A DNA stretch of 33,476 nucleotides from Chloroflexota bacterium (GTDB lineage Bacteria > Chloroflexota > Anaerolineae > Aggregatilineales > Phototrophicaceae): contig RFIA01000215.1 of assembly GCA_003695675.1 (NCBI GenBank), forward strand, positions 1 to 33,476. Direction: 5' to 3'. Positions 7,948-16,651 of the stretch are shown here, one piece after another. Below the pieces are notes generated by a model. That model searched no databases and was not told the DNA's origin. It saw nothing but the letters and a program-made list of their open reading frames with translations. Both the position numbers and the translations under genes were made by a program. The stretch's first letter is position 1. Each line of letters starts with the position of its first letter.

Positions 7948-7976
7948 TTGCACCGCATTTTCTTTCATGCTAGACT
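7948..7976 (+). promoter_or_regulatory. Putative promoter of the receiver-ATPase/sirtuin/kinase operon
   Basis: TTGCAC (7948-7953), a 17-base spacer and TAGACT (7971-7976). The predicted transcript would have a leader of about 120 bases before the ATG at 8105. Apart from these promoter elements the 304-base gap between 7800 and 8105 shows no convincing gene. Confidence 0.45.
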
Positions 7977-8104
7977 GACACAGAGGTTGAATGGACATCG
8001 ATAAAATAATGATTTCCGGCGTCAATAAGCGATATTTTGACATCGGATGTTTGAAATTCAACGTCGTATCTTCCTGAAATGGGACTTCATTACACGGATT
8101 TCGT

Positions 8105-9292
8105 ATGGCACAGAAAATACTAGTCGCAGACGATGATATCGATAGCCTGAAATTGATTGGTTTAATGTTGCAACGGCATGGCTATGAAGTGGTTGCCGCC
8201 AGCACCGGTCAACAGGCTTATTCAAGGGCAACATCAGAACTGCCTGATTTGATTATTCTCGATGTGATGATGCCAGATGTGAATGGTTATGAGGTTTGTC
8301 GTCGTCTGCGTGCCGAAGAGGCGACGAAAAATATCCCCATCATCATGTTCACCGCCAAGACGATGGTTGATGATAAAGTCGCCGGTTTTGAAGCTGGTGC
8401 CGACGATTATCTGACGAAGCCAACCCATCCTGCGGAACTGGCGTCTCGAGTGCGTTCTATGTTGGCGCGTTCTGCACAACAAGCACCCGCAGCAGCCATA
8501 CCACAAGTTCGCTCCGTCCAAAATCCAACCATTGGATTTATCGGTGCCAAAGGCGGCGTCGGTACGACGACCGTCGCCTTAAATGTTGGCGCGGCCATGA
8601 TGCAACAAGGTACACAACCGATTGTGACAGATATACGTCCCGGTATGGGGACGATGGCGCTGATGCTGGGGATAAGAAGTTCAGGTGGTTTGGGAAATCT
8701 TTTAACGAAACAACCCGACGATATTAAGCCCGATCTTGTTGAGAGCGCGGTCGTGAAGCATCAGTCCGGTTTGCGCTTGTTGTTGTCCTCTTCGCGACCA
8801 GCAGAAGCTCGGCTCAATATTACATCTGTCAGCATGGCGACGACGATAGATCGAATTTCTGGCCTGTCGGACATGGCAATATTTGATCTGGGCAGTGGTC
8901 TCTCGTCATTGACGTTTCATTCGTTAGAACGCATGGAACAAATTGTTCTCGTTGTCGAACCGACAGGAGTCACGCTGCGCATTGGTCGTGAAATCATCGA
9001 TGAGTTGGAGAATGCCGGTTATGGGGGTGGGGAGCAATTGCATGTCGTTGCCGTCAGCCGGTCGCAGTCGGCAATGCAAACATCGTGGCAAGAGACAGAG
9101 CATATTTTGGGGCGTGAAATTCGGTCGATTATTTCTGCCGCGCCGGAGTTGGCTTTTCAAGCTAGCGAAGCGGGTATGCCAATGGTGCTTTTCCAACCGT
9201 CCGCGATTGTTGCCAGCCAACTCAATAAATTGGCGGAAGACTTGAACGCTCGAAGTTCTGGTCGTGGTGGCATGGTCAAGCCATTAAAATGA
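8105..9292 (+). CDS. Response-regulator receiver fused to a TadZ/CpaE-like MinD-family ATPase
   Basis: 395 residues. Residues 1-122 form a complete receiver domain: acidic pocket DDD (9-11), phosphoacceptor D53 in IILDVMMPD, T83 and K105 (LTKPT). After an Ala/Pro-rich linker, residues about 140-380 form a MinD/ParA-type ATPase with the deviant Walker A KGGVGTTT (K149-T156). The first, signature lysine is present. The usual P-loop lysine is replaced by Thr, as is common in TadZ/CpaE proteins that place pili or secretion machines. The Walker B region reads MAIFDLGSGLSSL. In CpaE the receiver part is often degenerate; here all key residues are present. No tad/cpa pilus genes are in the window. 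The stop overlaps the sirtuin ATG (ATGA), indicating translational coupling. No strong ribosome binding site is seen at the start. Confidence 0.85.
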   Translation: MAQKILVADDDIDSLKLIGLMLQRHGYEVVAASTGQQAYSRATSELPDLIILDVMMPDVNGYEVCRRLRAEEATKNIPIIMFTAKTMVDDKVAGFEAGADDYLTKPTHPAELASRVRSMLARSAQQAPAAAIPQVRSVQNPTIGFIGAKGGVGTTTVALNVGAAMMQQGTQPIVTDIRPGMGTMALMLGIRSSGGLGNLLTKQPDDIKPDLVESAVVKHQSGLRLLLSSSRPAEARLNITSVSMATTIDRISGLSDMAIFDLGSGLSSLTFHSLERMEQIVLVVEPTGVTLRIGREIIDELENAGYGGGEQLHVVAVSRSQSAMQTSWQETEHILGREIRSIISAAPELAFQASEAGMPMVLFQPSAIVASQLNKLAEDLNARSSGRGGMVKPLK

Positions 9293-10053
9293 GTCACGAA
9301 GATAAGATTGAAGCTCGCGTAGCAGAATTGCTCCGCGAAGCCAAGACCGCAGTGGCTTTTACTGGTGCAGGTGTTAGTACGCCTTCTGGCATCCCTGATT
9401 TTCGTAGCCCATCAAGCGGCCTGTGGGAAACTGTAGACCCATTTGAAGTGGCGAGTATCATAGGCTTCCGCAAAAATCCAAGTGCCTTTTATGAATGGGT
9501 ATATCCTGTTGCCGAATTGATCTTGAAGGCGCAACCAAACCCAGCACACATTGCGCTGGCCAAGTTGGAATCTGCCGGGTATCTACAAGGTGTGATTACG
9601 CAGAATATCGATCTGCTTCATAGGCGGGCGGGTAGCCAAATGGTTTGTGAAGTGCATGGCAGTTTGCAACAAGCAACTTGCTGGCAATGTGGCACAGTAC
9701 ACGATGTGCAACCGATGTTGAAAAAATTCCTTGAAAATCGAATGATGCCTCGTTGTACTGTATGCCACCAGATTATCAAACCCGATGTTGTGCTTTTCGG
9801 GGAAGACTTGCCGATGGATGTGTGGCGTGCAGCAGAAATGTTGATTGATCGGGCTGATCTTGTTCTCGTTATTGGCTCGTCACTTGAAGTTTATCCGGCG
9901 GCGGGGCTGCCTTTCAAAGCAGTTAAAAATCGGGCAAAATTAATCATTATTGACAAAGAGACGACGCCGGCCGATGACCACGCAGCAGTTGTCATTCATG
10001 ATGATGTTGCACATGTATTGCCCCGGGTCATGACATTCTTGGAGGCCAAGTAA
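9289..10053 (+). CDS. Sir2-family NAD-dependent protein deacylase (sirtuin)
   Basis: 254 residues, standard for bacterial CobB-like sirtuins. The NAD-binding motif GAGVSTPSGIPDFRS lies at 26-40 and TQNIDLLHRRAG at 104-115. The catalytic His123 is in EVHG. The zinc site is C131/C134 and C156/C159. VLFGEDLP and GSSLEVYPAAGLP complete the Rossmann core. The enzyme removes acyl groups from lysines using NAD, giving nicotinamide and O-acyl-ADP-ribose. The ATG overlaps the stop of the receiver-ATPase gene by four bases, and the histidine kinase starts 6 bases after its stop. It is thus embedded in a signalling operon, and its target may be one of these neighbours or the acyl-CoA enzymes found elsewhere; this is only inference. 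Confidence 0.95.
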   Translation: MSHEDKIEARVAELLREAKTAVAFTGAGVSTPSGIPDFRSPSSGLWETVDPFEVASIIGFRKNPSAFYEWVYPVAELILKAQPNPAHIALAKLESAGYLQGVITQNIDLLHRRAGSQMVCEVHGSLQQATCWQCGTVHDVQPMLKKFLENRMMPRCTVCHQIIKPDVVLFGEDLPMDVWRAAEMLIDRADLVLVIGSSLEVYPAAGLPFKAVKNRAKLIIIDKETTPADDHAAVVIHDDVAHVLPRVMTFLEAK

Positions 10054-10058
10054 AATTT

Positions 10059-11300
10059 ATGGCTGATGTATTGAATGATACGAGTAGTGTGACTGATGAA
10101 CAAGACGATGCTATCTTGATGTTTGAGCGTTATCGCCGTCTCATTGAGATCAGTCAGGAATTAACATCGAATCTTAATCTTAAAACATTGCTGAATGATA
10201 TTATTTCTGCGGCGCAAGAATTGACGCAGACAGATGCCGCCTCCATTTTGTTGATCGACCCGATTACGGGTGAATTGCGCTTTGAAATTGCGTCGAATAT
10301 CAATACCAATACGCTTGAAGAGATTGTCGTTCCCATGGAAGGGAGTATTGCCGGTTGGATTGTGACTCATGGCGAACCGCGTGTCATTGAAGATGTGTTG
10401 CAAGACCCGGATTATTTCAGTGGGGTTGACGAGTCGATTGAATTCCAAACGCGCAATTTGCTCGGCGTTCCAATGCGTGCTCGCAATAAAGTCATCGGTG
10501 TTCTGGAAGCGGTGAATAAACAAAATGGGGCACGATTCGACCATGAAGATATTCGCACGTTGACGACGCTAGCCAGCCAAGCGGCGATTGCCATCGAGAA
10601 CGCCCGGCTCTTCCAGCAGAGCGATTTCATTGCCGAAATGGTGCATGAATTACGAACGCCGCTTGCAGCGCTCAAGGCCAGCACTGTGCTTTTGAAGCGT
10701 CCCGACCTCCCCGAAGACCGACGCGATGATATTATTGACACGATGCAGGGTGAAACCGAACGTTTGATTCGCATGACGAGCGATTTCCTCGATGTTGCCC
10801 GGCTTGAGTCGGGGCGCACGCGGATTGATGCCGCGCCATTTCGCTTACAAAAGCTCATTCGTGAGTGCATCGAGGTGGTGATGCCACAGGCCAATGATCG
10901 GGGCGTGTCGATTGATGCCGATAAGACTGAATTCAATGTCAATGGAGATCGTGGCAAGGTGAAGCAAGTGTTGCTCAATTTGCTCACGAATGCGATTAAG
11001 TACAATCGTGATGACGGCCACATCCACATCCATCTGACATTACAACAAGAACAAGACCAAGATTTTGTAGAAATAGCAGTCGCTGACACAGGGCAGGGCA
11101 TTTCCAAAGCAGATCAGAAAAATTTATTCCAAAAATTTTATCGTGTTGCCGACACAGCCGGGTATACACAAGGGACGGGGCTTGGCCTGACAATTGCAAA
11201 GCACATTGTTGAAGCCCATAACGGGCATATTTGGGTGACGAGTGAAAAAGGAGTCGGCTCGACCTTCTTCTTCACATTGCCGATTCTTATTGAAGATTGA
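10059..11300 (+). CDS. GAF-domain sensor histidine kinase (cytosolic)
   Basis: 413 residues without a membrane helix. A clear GAF domain covers about 28-182 (LKTLLNDIISAAQELTQTDA, GSIAGWIVTHGEPRVIEDV, FQTRNLLGVPMRARNKVIGV, ASQAAIAIENARLF). It is followed by HisKA with H196 in MVHELRTPLAALKAS and HATPase_c with NLLTNAIKYNRDDG, DTGQGI and GTGLGLTIA. The GAF domain presumably binds a small ligand or chromophore; which one cannot be told. It is the third gene of the operon with the receiver-ATPase and the sirtuin and is the obvious candidate kinase for that receiver. GGAGG lies 13 bases before the ATG, inside the sirtuin gene. Its last 14 bases overlap the convergent dehydrogenase gene. Confidence 0.93.
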   Translation: MADVLNDTSSVTDEQDDAILMFERYRRLIEISQELTSNLNLKTLLNDIISAAQELTQTDAASILLIDPITGELRFEIASNINTNTLEEIVVPMEGSIAGWIVTHGEPRVIEDVLQDPDYFSGVDESIEFQTRNLLGVPMRARNKVIGVLEAVNKQNGARFDHEDIRTLTTLASQAAIAIENARLFQQSDFIAEMVHELRTPLAALKASTVLLKRPDLPEDRRDDIIDTMQGETERLIRMTSDFLDVARLESGRTRIDAAPFRLQKLIRECIEVVMPQANDRGVSIDADKTEFNVNGDRGKVKQVLLNLLTNAIKYNRDDGHIHIHLTLQQEQDQDFVEIAVADTGQGISKADQKNLFQKFYRVADTAGYTQGTGLGLTIAKHIVEAHNGHIWVTSEKGVGSTFFFTLPILIED

Positions 11301-12246
11301 TATCGAACAGAATCTTGAGTGTGCCTTTTTGGGCAGCGGCTTTGAAGGCCGCTTCGTATGCTTCAAGTGGATAACGCCCGTCAATCATCGGCTCGACATC
11401 GACTGAATTTTGTTCAAGCAGGCGTAATGCTGCGTCGAACGGGCCGCAGCGACTGCCGATGATTTGGATTTCTTCGACAGCGACTCGAGTTAAATCGATT
11501 TCTGGTTTGCCATGATAAGTGCTCTTGAGCATGATGATTCCGCGTGGTTGCACAAGGTCAAGCGCGTCCGCAAAACCACTCGCATTGCCGGTACAATCGA
11601 CGACAATTTGCGCTTGCTTATCGACTAATTCGTTGCGTTCAACAGCAGTGATTCCCCATTGTTCGAGCAAAGTTCTTTGTTTATCGTGTCGTATAATCCC
11701 GGCGAGATTTGCGCCCGTGATTTTGACAACTTGCGCGACGAGCATACCGAGTTTGCCAACACCGAGCACCACTACTCGGTCATCCGGCTTGATGTGTGTC
11801 ATGGTGGTGACTTGTAACGCTGCTGCCAATGGTTCGGTGAAGACGGCGCCGTCATTGGAAATGGTGACCGGAACGGGATGCAAATTTTCGACCGGCAGCA
11901 CGAGATAATCTGCAAATGCACCGGGATACCCATGGATGCCGATGGCGTGGCGTGTGCGGCATTGGCTAGGAATGTCTTTTTGGCAAAAATCGCACACGCC
12001 ACAAGCGATGTTGATCTCGCCGACGACACGTCGCCCAACTAGATGTCGCGGGCCTTCGACAACCTCAGCGACAAATTCATGACCGAGTATGCCGGAAAAA
12101 TCGTACATCCCATCGATCAATTCGAGATCGGTATTGCAGATTCCAGCGACGAGAATGCGGAGCAAGGCCTCACCATCACCCGGGTCCGGATCAGGATAAT
12201 CTGTGGCTAATTGCAGATGCCCGTCCTCAAAAATCAAGGCACGCAT
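11287..12246 (-). CDS. Zinc-dependent medium-chain alcohol dehydrogenase family protein
   Basis: 319 residues, slightly short for the MDR family. The N-terminal GroES-like domain has catalytic zinc ligands C37 (GICNTD) and H56-E57 (GHEF), and four structural-zinc cysteines at 82, 85, 88 and 96. The Rossmann domain has VVVLGVGKLGMLVAQ (about 153-167), typical for NAD(P) binding. The substrate, an alcohol, polyol or sugar, cannot be decided. The start lies 2 bases after the secF stop and uses GGAGG within the secF end, so translation is probably coupled to secF; a metabolic link to Sec is not evident. The 3' end overlaps the convergent histidine kinase by 14 bases. Confidence 0.88.
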   Translation of the reverse strand: MRALIFEDGHLQLATDYPDPDPGDGEALLRILVAGICNTDLELIDGMYDFSGILGHEFVAEVVEGPRHLVGRRVVGEINIACGVCDFCQKDIPSQCRTRHAIGIHGYPGAFADYLVLPVENLHPVPVTISNDGAVFTEPLAAALQVTTMTHIKPDDRVVVLGVGKLGMLVAQVVKITGANLAGIIRHDKQRTLLEQWGITAVERNELVDKQAQIVVDCTGNASGFADALDLVQPRGIIMLKSTYHGKPEIDLTRVAVEEIQIIGSRCGPFDAALRLLEQNSVDVEPMIDGRYPLEAYEAAFKAAAQKGTLKILFDINLQ

Positions 12247-12248
12247 GG

Positions 12249-13202
12249 TTATGCCTCCGCTTCAAGTGCTCCTTTAAGGCCGCCCTTGTTGAGTAAGGGG
12301 AGTTCACCTTTTTCCCACGCCACCAATAGAGGAACGGCAGTGAAGATTGACGAATACGTTCCTGAGAGCAAGCCGATGAACAAAATCGCGATGAATTGCT
12401 TAATGGTCGGCCCGCCGAACAACAAAATGGCAATCATGATGAAGAACGCATTCAATTGTGTCGCGAGTGAACGATGAATCGTTTCGAGAATGCTGCGATT
12501 GACGATGGTCTCGTAAGGTTCGCCGAGATGTTTGGGGATGTTCTCGCGGATGCGGTCGAAGAGCACAATCGTATCTTGTACTGAAAAACCAACAACCGTC
12601 AACATCGCCGTCAAGAACAGCGCGTCGATTTCCCAGCCAGCGATTAACCCGGCTAATGACATCGCGCCTGCGACGACGAGAACGTCATGCAGCATGGCGC
12701 TAATAGCGCAGACACCATACCGAATCGCATCCGGCACTTGACGAAATGCGATCACGATGAATCCGGTGATGACGACCGCCGCGACGAAAACCGCAATCAG
12801 CGCTGCCCGGGCAACTTCACGACCGATTGACGCTGATACCTGTTCGGTGCGCAAGTTGCCTTCATCAAGCGGCGCGAGTTCGCCGAGTGCGCTGATGATT
12901 TGTTGTGTCGTTTCGGGGTCGCGAAAGGCTGCCCGTACCGACCACCGATTTTGTTCGGGTTCGCCGAGTTGTTGAATGATGGCGTCGTCGCCAAAGGATG
13001 CGAAGACGTCGCGAATGGCTGTTTCATCAACCCCGCTTTCTTCAAATTTCAATTCGTAAATGCTACCGCCTTGAAAATCGATGCTCAAGCGAAACGGTGC
13101 GCCGGTTGTGATCGTCGAGTAAATCATGACGAGGACGCCAGGAATAATCACCAGCGAAGAAAGAAGAAAGAAGTAACGTCGTTTTTCTATGATGTTGTAC
13201 AT
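12249..13202 (-). CDS. secF: Protein-export membrane protein SecF
   Basis: 317 residues with six expected membrane helices. Diagnostic parts are the first helix followed by LSIDFQGGSIYEL (about 39-51), the periplasmic-type P1 domain, then the RND-like helices beginning near IGREVARAALIAVF, the charged signature VGFSVQDTIVLFDRIREN and the last helices around QLNAFFIMIAILLFGGPTI. SecF with SecD forms the proton-driven accessory complex that pulls exported proteins out of SecYEG. AGGA lies 8 bases before the ATG. It follows secD after 15 bases and directly precedes the dehydrogenase. Confidence 0.96.
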   Translation of the reverse strand: MYNIIEKRRYFFLLSSLVIIPGVLVMIYSTITTGAPFRLSIDFQGGSIYELKFEESGVDETAIRDVFASFGDDAIIQQLGEPEQNRWSVRAAFRDPETTQQIISALGELAPLDEGNLRTEQVSASIGREVARAALIAVFVAAVVITGFIVIAFRQVPDAIRYGVCAISAMLHDVLVVAGAMSLAGLIAGWEIDALFLTAMLTVVGFSVQDTIVLFDRIRENIPKHLGEPYETIVNRSILETIHRSLATQLNAFFIMIAILLFGGPTIKQFIAILFIGLLSGTYSSIFTAVPLLVAWEKGELPLLNKGGLKGALEAEA

Positions 13203-13217
13203 GTCTGTTTTCCTAGA

Positions 13218-14678
13218 TTAAACGCCGAGTAGCCATGCACGCGATGTCAACCGCTGACGCATCAGCCCAACGAGGACATGAAGGAAGGTGCGGGTGACAA
13301 TGACAGCCGTGAACAAATTGAGGACCAAGCCAAGCGCAAGTGTGATAGCGAAACCGCTCACGATGCTTGCGCCGGGTGTTTGCCCGAACAGGAATAGAAT
13401 ACCCGCGATGATAATCGTCGACAAATTCGAGTCGCGGATTGAATTCCATGCGCGGTCGAAACCTGCTTCAAGGGCATCGTCCAGTTCGCGACCGTCGCGC
13501 AACTCTTCTTTGATGCGCTCGAATATCAGGATATTGCCATCGACTGCCGTGCCGACCGATATGAGAAAGCCAGTGATGGCTGGCAATGTTAGCGTGATGG
13601 GCACGAGTTTGAAGACGGCCATGTTGAGCGCGATGAAGACGAGTAATGCCAAATCAGCCGATAAACCGGGCAAACGATAATAGATCAACATGAACGCCAA
13701 TACGACGATGATACCGATGATACCGGCGCGGATGCTGAGTTCCACCGATTCACGACCCAACGTCGCCCCGACTCGTTCGGCAGTCTCGACTCGCAATGGA
13801 ATCGGCAGCGCACCAGACCGCAGTTGCAGCGCAAGTTGACGAGCGCTCTCTTCTGTGAAATTGCCGGTAATCGTGCCGCCGGTGTCGAGGCGTGATCGAA
13901 TGACAGGTGCAGAAAGCACGACACCATCCAGTACAATCGCCATCGGTTCACCGATGCGTTGAGCAGTGAATGGCCCGAATATCTCTCGTCCTTCGTCGCT
14001 CAACTCAAATTGAATGGCCCAACGTCCTGTGCCCGGGTCAATTGTCGCTGCCGCTGCTTTTAAGCCTGCACCGGTCATCACTGTGACGAACGGTTGCCCT
14101 GAGAAAGGATGCAACAACGGGGGTGGGAGTTGTTCGTCCGTTCCTGTTTCACTATCTGGCGTTGTCTCATCCGCACTGGCATCTTCATTTGCGAGCGCAC
14201 GTTGTTCTTGGATTTCCACCTGTTTGGTTGTTAGTATGCGTTGGTTGATATACTCTTGCGTCCGTCCACCGAGATTCGCGAAGTCAACAAACTCAAGCAA
14301 CGCCGTTTGTTGAATCGTCTCAATGGCCTGTTGTGGGTCGCTCACACCGGGAAGCTCGACCAACACACGATTGTTGCCTTGTACCTGTATCGTTGCTTCG
14401 CCGACTCCAAGCGCATTGACGCGCCGAGCGACATTATTAGCTGTTTCTCGCAAGTCGTCTTCCTCAAACGAATCGGTTGGTACTTCTGCTTCGAGAACGA
14501 CTCGCAAACCGCCAACTAGGTCGAGGCCGAGACTTTGCCGAGCGTTGATATTGATGTCGCTTTCGCCATCAGCATCAATATCGATGTGAATGCCATTCGA
14601 GTCGGGTAGACTGACGATTGTTGCAAAAGCTGTCAGCAACAAGATGAATATCAACCAGCGATTTTGACTACTGCGCAT
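13218..14678 (-). CDS. secD: Protein-export membrane protein SecD
   Basis: 486 residues. After one N-terminal helix come SLGLDLVGGLRVVLEAEV (about 49-66) and the P1 head region, interrupted by an acidic low-complexity insert (EDASADETTPDSETGTDEQL, about 164-183). The membrane domain follows, with the signature SVGTAVDGNILIFERIKEEL and the closing helices around TLALGLVLNLFTAVIVTRTF. It works with SecF and YajC in the late step of export. CGGAG lies 9 bases before the ATG. Order yajC-secD-secF is the conserved bacterial one. Confidence 0.97.
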   Translation of the reverse strand: MRSSQNRWLIFILLLTAFATIVSLPDSNGIHIDIDADGESDININARQSLGLDLVGGLRVVLEAEVPTDSFEEDDLRETANNVARRVNALGVGEATIQVQGNNRVLVELPGVSDPQQAIETIQQTALLEFVDFANLGGRTQEYINQRILTTKQVEIQEQRALANEDASADETTPDSETGTDEQLPPPLLHPFSGQPFVTVMTGAGLKAAAATIDPGTGRWAIQFELSDEGREIFGPFTAQRIGEPMAIVLDGVVLSAPVIRSRLDTGGTITGNFTEESARQLALQLRSGALPIPLRVETAERVGATLGRESVELSIRAGIIGIIVVLAFMLIYYRLPGLSADLALLVFIALNMAVFKLVPITLTLPAITGFLISVGTAVDGNILIFERIKEELRDGRELDDALEAGFDRAWNSIRDSNLSTIIIAGILFLFGQTPGASIVSGFAITLALGLVLNLFTAVIVTRTFLHVLVGLMRQRLTSRAWLLGV

Positions 14679-14717
14679 AGTGACTTTCTCCGAGAAGATG
14701 GTATCGCATGAGGCTTA

Positions 14718-15050
14718 TCATTCGGATTCTGCGGGTATTGGCGTCTCATTCGTTTTATCGTCTGTGTTGGGGACGACGGCAATGCTATTGACTTGTTGCA
14801 TGAGGGCATCGGTGAGGATACGAACGGTGACCCCGTCTGCAATTTCGACGACGGCGACACCTTTCGCCGTATCGATTTCGATGATACACCCTATGATGCC
14901 ACCGAATGTCACAACCTCATCGCCGATTTTCAAATCGCTGATATAACGGATTTGTTTTTTGACGGCTGCTCGGCGCGGCATGACGACAAACGAAACATAA
15001 ATTGAAATAACCAATAACGCCCCGACGGCCAGAATGCTAATATCTCGCAT
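14718..15050 (-). CDS. yajC: Preprotein translocase accessory subunit YajC
   Basis: 110 residues: one N-terminal helix (ISILAVGALLVISIYVSFVV), a short basic stretch (MPRRAAVKKQ) and the small beta-barrel domain with LKIGDEVVTFGGIIGCI, the hallmark of YajC. It associates with SecDF. AAGGGG lies 12 bases before the ATG, a rather long spacing. A possible promoter (TTATTC-17-TATAAA) reads toward it from about 15110. It is the first gene of the yajC-secD-secF-dehydrogenase unit. Confidence 0.93.
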   Translation of the reverse strand: MRDISILAVGALLVISIYVSFVVMPRRAAVKKQIRYISDLKIGDEVVTFGGIIGCIIEIDTAKGVAVVEIADGVTVRILTDALMQQVNSIAVVPNTDDKTNETPIPAESE

Positions 15051-15140
15051 TGAGAAAAATAACCCCTTGCGTGTAAATGATTTGCCGCGTTTATACTACT
15101 CCTGTGAATATAGAATAACAATGGGGATGTATGCCATTGA

Positions 15141-15189
15141 GAAAAAAACATCCTCTCACCATTGGCATTCAATAAATCGTGAGAGGATG
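15141..15189 (-). terminator. Intrinsic terminator downstream of the S41 protease
   Basis: An 11-bp perfect stem (CATCCTCTCAC / GTGAGAGGATG) with a 19-base loop. On the minus strand it is followed by TTTTTTTC (15148-15141). It lies 43 bases past the S41 peptidase stop and upstream of yajC, separating the two transcripts. Confidence 0.85.
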
Positions 15190-15231
15190 CGTCGGCAGTT
15201 AGGGAGTACCGCCGTCGTTATGCGCCAGAAA

Positions 15232-16449
15232 TTATTGCCCGGCTGTCTCCATCATCGTTGATGTTAGAAATTCAATCGCCGCATCAATTTGTGGGTCGAA
15301 TTCATCGCTGCCGGTTTCCGGTGTCCATTCGACGATGACATCGGGGGTGACGCCGTCGCCATGAATCCAACGGCGATTCGGTGTCAGCCAGCGAGCAATT
15401 GTCAAGCGAACACCGCCGCCGTTGACGAGGTTGCGCCATGTTTGTACTGTGCCTTTGCCGAGTGTCGTTTCGCCGATGATGGTTGCGCGTCCTGTGTCTT
15501 GCAAGGCGCCCGCCACGAGTTCAGACGCACTTGCACTGCTTTCATCGACGAGAACAACAATCGGCACCTGAATATCTTGAAAATCGCCGGTGGCATTATA
15601 AATCTGTTCGGTACCATCGCCGAAGTCTTCGACGAGAATCGTCCCTTCGGGGATGAATGCGCTGGCGACATCGATGGCGCTCGTCAAAAATCCGCCGGGA
15701 TTGCCGCGAAAATCGATAATCAAGCCGTTGCGATTGTTGACGTCAAGCTCGGCGATGGCTTCGTCGATTTGTGTGCGTGCCTCTTCGCTAAATTGATTGA
15801 GCTTGATGTAACCGATGTTGTTGTCCAACACATCGCTCTCGATATTCGGAATTTCGATGCGAGCGCGGGTGATGTTGAATTCAATCAATTCGTCTCCACG
15901 CAGCATTGTGATGGCGACATTTGTCCCCGCAGCACCGCGCACACGAGAGGCGAGGTCAAGCTGATTGAATCCGGCGACGGACTCGCCATCGACTTCGACG
16001 AAGATGTCGCCGGGCATAATGCCGACCTGTTCAGCCGGTGCGCCTTCAAGGACATTGACGACTTCAATCGCCTCAGTTTCTTCAATTGTGCGGATGACAA
16101 CCCCAATGCCCTCAATTTCGCCGGAGAGATCATCGTTCAACAATGGATAGACATCCGGCGTCATATAGCCGCTAAATTGATCGCCGAGTGAGTCCACCAT
16201 GCCCGTAATTGCGCCGTCTACGAGGGTCGATGTTTCAACCGGCTCGAAGTAATTTTCTTCGATAAGATTGAAAACTTCCCAGAACGGCGCGAAATCTTCT
16301 TCAACTTCGGGCGGCGCTGTGATGATGCCTTGCGCAAAACCCACATCGAATTGACTGCCGAGCGCGAATCCGGCCATGAAAACGACCATGATTAGCAATC
16401 CTGTTGAATAGCCACGCAATTTAGCGAGTGGCATCTGTTCTGATGTCAT
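15232..16449 (-). CDS. S41-family C-terminal processing peptidase (CtpA/Prc type)
   Basis: 405 residues from ATG at 16449, chosen because GGAG lies 8 bases upstream. The frame stays open farther upstream, but that part would overlap the divergent YjbR gene and carries no recognisable sequence. One N-terminal helix (about 13-31) anchors it outside the membrane. Order of parts: N-terminal helical region with FWEVFNLIEENYFEP, PDZ domain (about 110-195, with GIGVVIR, GAPAEQVGIMPGDIFVEVDG) and the peptidase core with IIDFRGNPGG. The catalytic dyad is S307 (DESSASASE) and K332 (GKGTVQ), 25 residues apart as in the family. It trims or degrades exported proteins from their C-termini. A TATAAT box lies at 16486-16491. 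Confidence 0.95.
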   Translation of the reverse strand: MTSEQMPLAKLRGYSTGLLIMVVFMAGFALGSQFDVGFAQGIITAPPEVEEDFAPFWEVFNLIEENYFEPVETSTLVDGAITGMVDSLGDQFSGYMTPDVYPLLNDDLSGEIEGIGVVIRTIEETEAIEVVNVLEGAPAEQVGIMPGDIFVEVDGESVAGFNQLDLASRVRGAAGTNVAITMLRGDELIEFNITRARIEIPNIESDVLDNNIGYIKLNQFSEEARTQIDEAIAELDVNNRNGLIIDFRGNPGGFLTSAIDVASAFIPEGTILVEDFGDGTEQIYNATGDFQDIQVPIVVLVDESSASASELVAGALQDTGRATIIGETTLGKGTVQTWRNLVNGGGVRLTIARWLTPNRRWIHGDGVTPDVIVEWTPETGSDEFDPQIDAAIEFLTSTMMETAGQ

Positions 16450-16555
16450 CCATTTAACTCCAAAGTTTGCAAAGTTCTTACTTCCATTATAGGGTATTTC
16501 GTGCGGAAAATGAGGTAAATGTGTGATTAGAAGACGGTAACGACACATCTGCATG

Positions 16556-16584
16556 TAGAAACGCTTACACAACACCCGTATAAT
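16556..16584 (+). promoter_or_regulatory. Putative promoter of the YjbR/CoA-transferase genes
   Basis: TAGAAA (16556-16561), a 17-base spacer and TATAAT (16579-16584). The ATG at 16652 is 67 bases downstream. Confidence 0.45.
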
Positions 16585-16651
16585 CAATAAGACTTGCGCA
16601 GCCGAGTATCTTGACCTTGCCGCTGCGCCTTGTAGATTTAGGAACTTGCTA

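Noticed and set aside
7855-8061. 68-codon minus-strand frame in the gap between the divergent signalling genes
   Set aside because: It has no family likeness and no ribosome binding site, and it covers the two promoters and the operator-like element.
10412-11107. 231-codon minus-strand frame
   Set aside because: Shadow of the GAF histidine kinase at 10059-11300, which has complete kinase motifs.
15289-16191. 300-codon plus-strand frame
   Set aside because: Antisense shadow of the S41 protease; the long open length comes from the codon pattern of the real gene.
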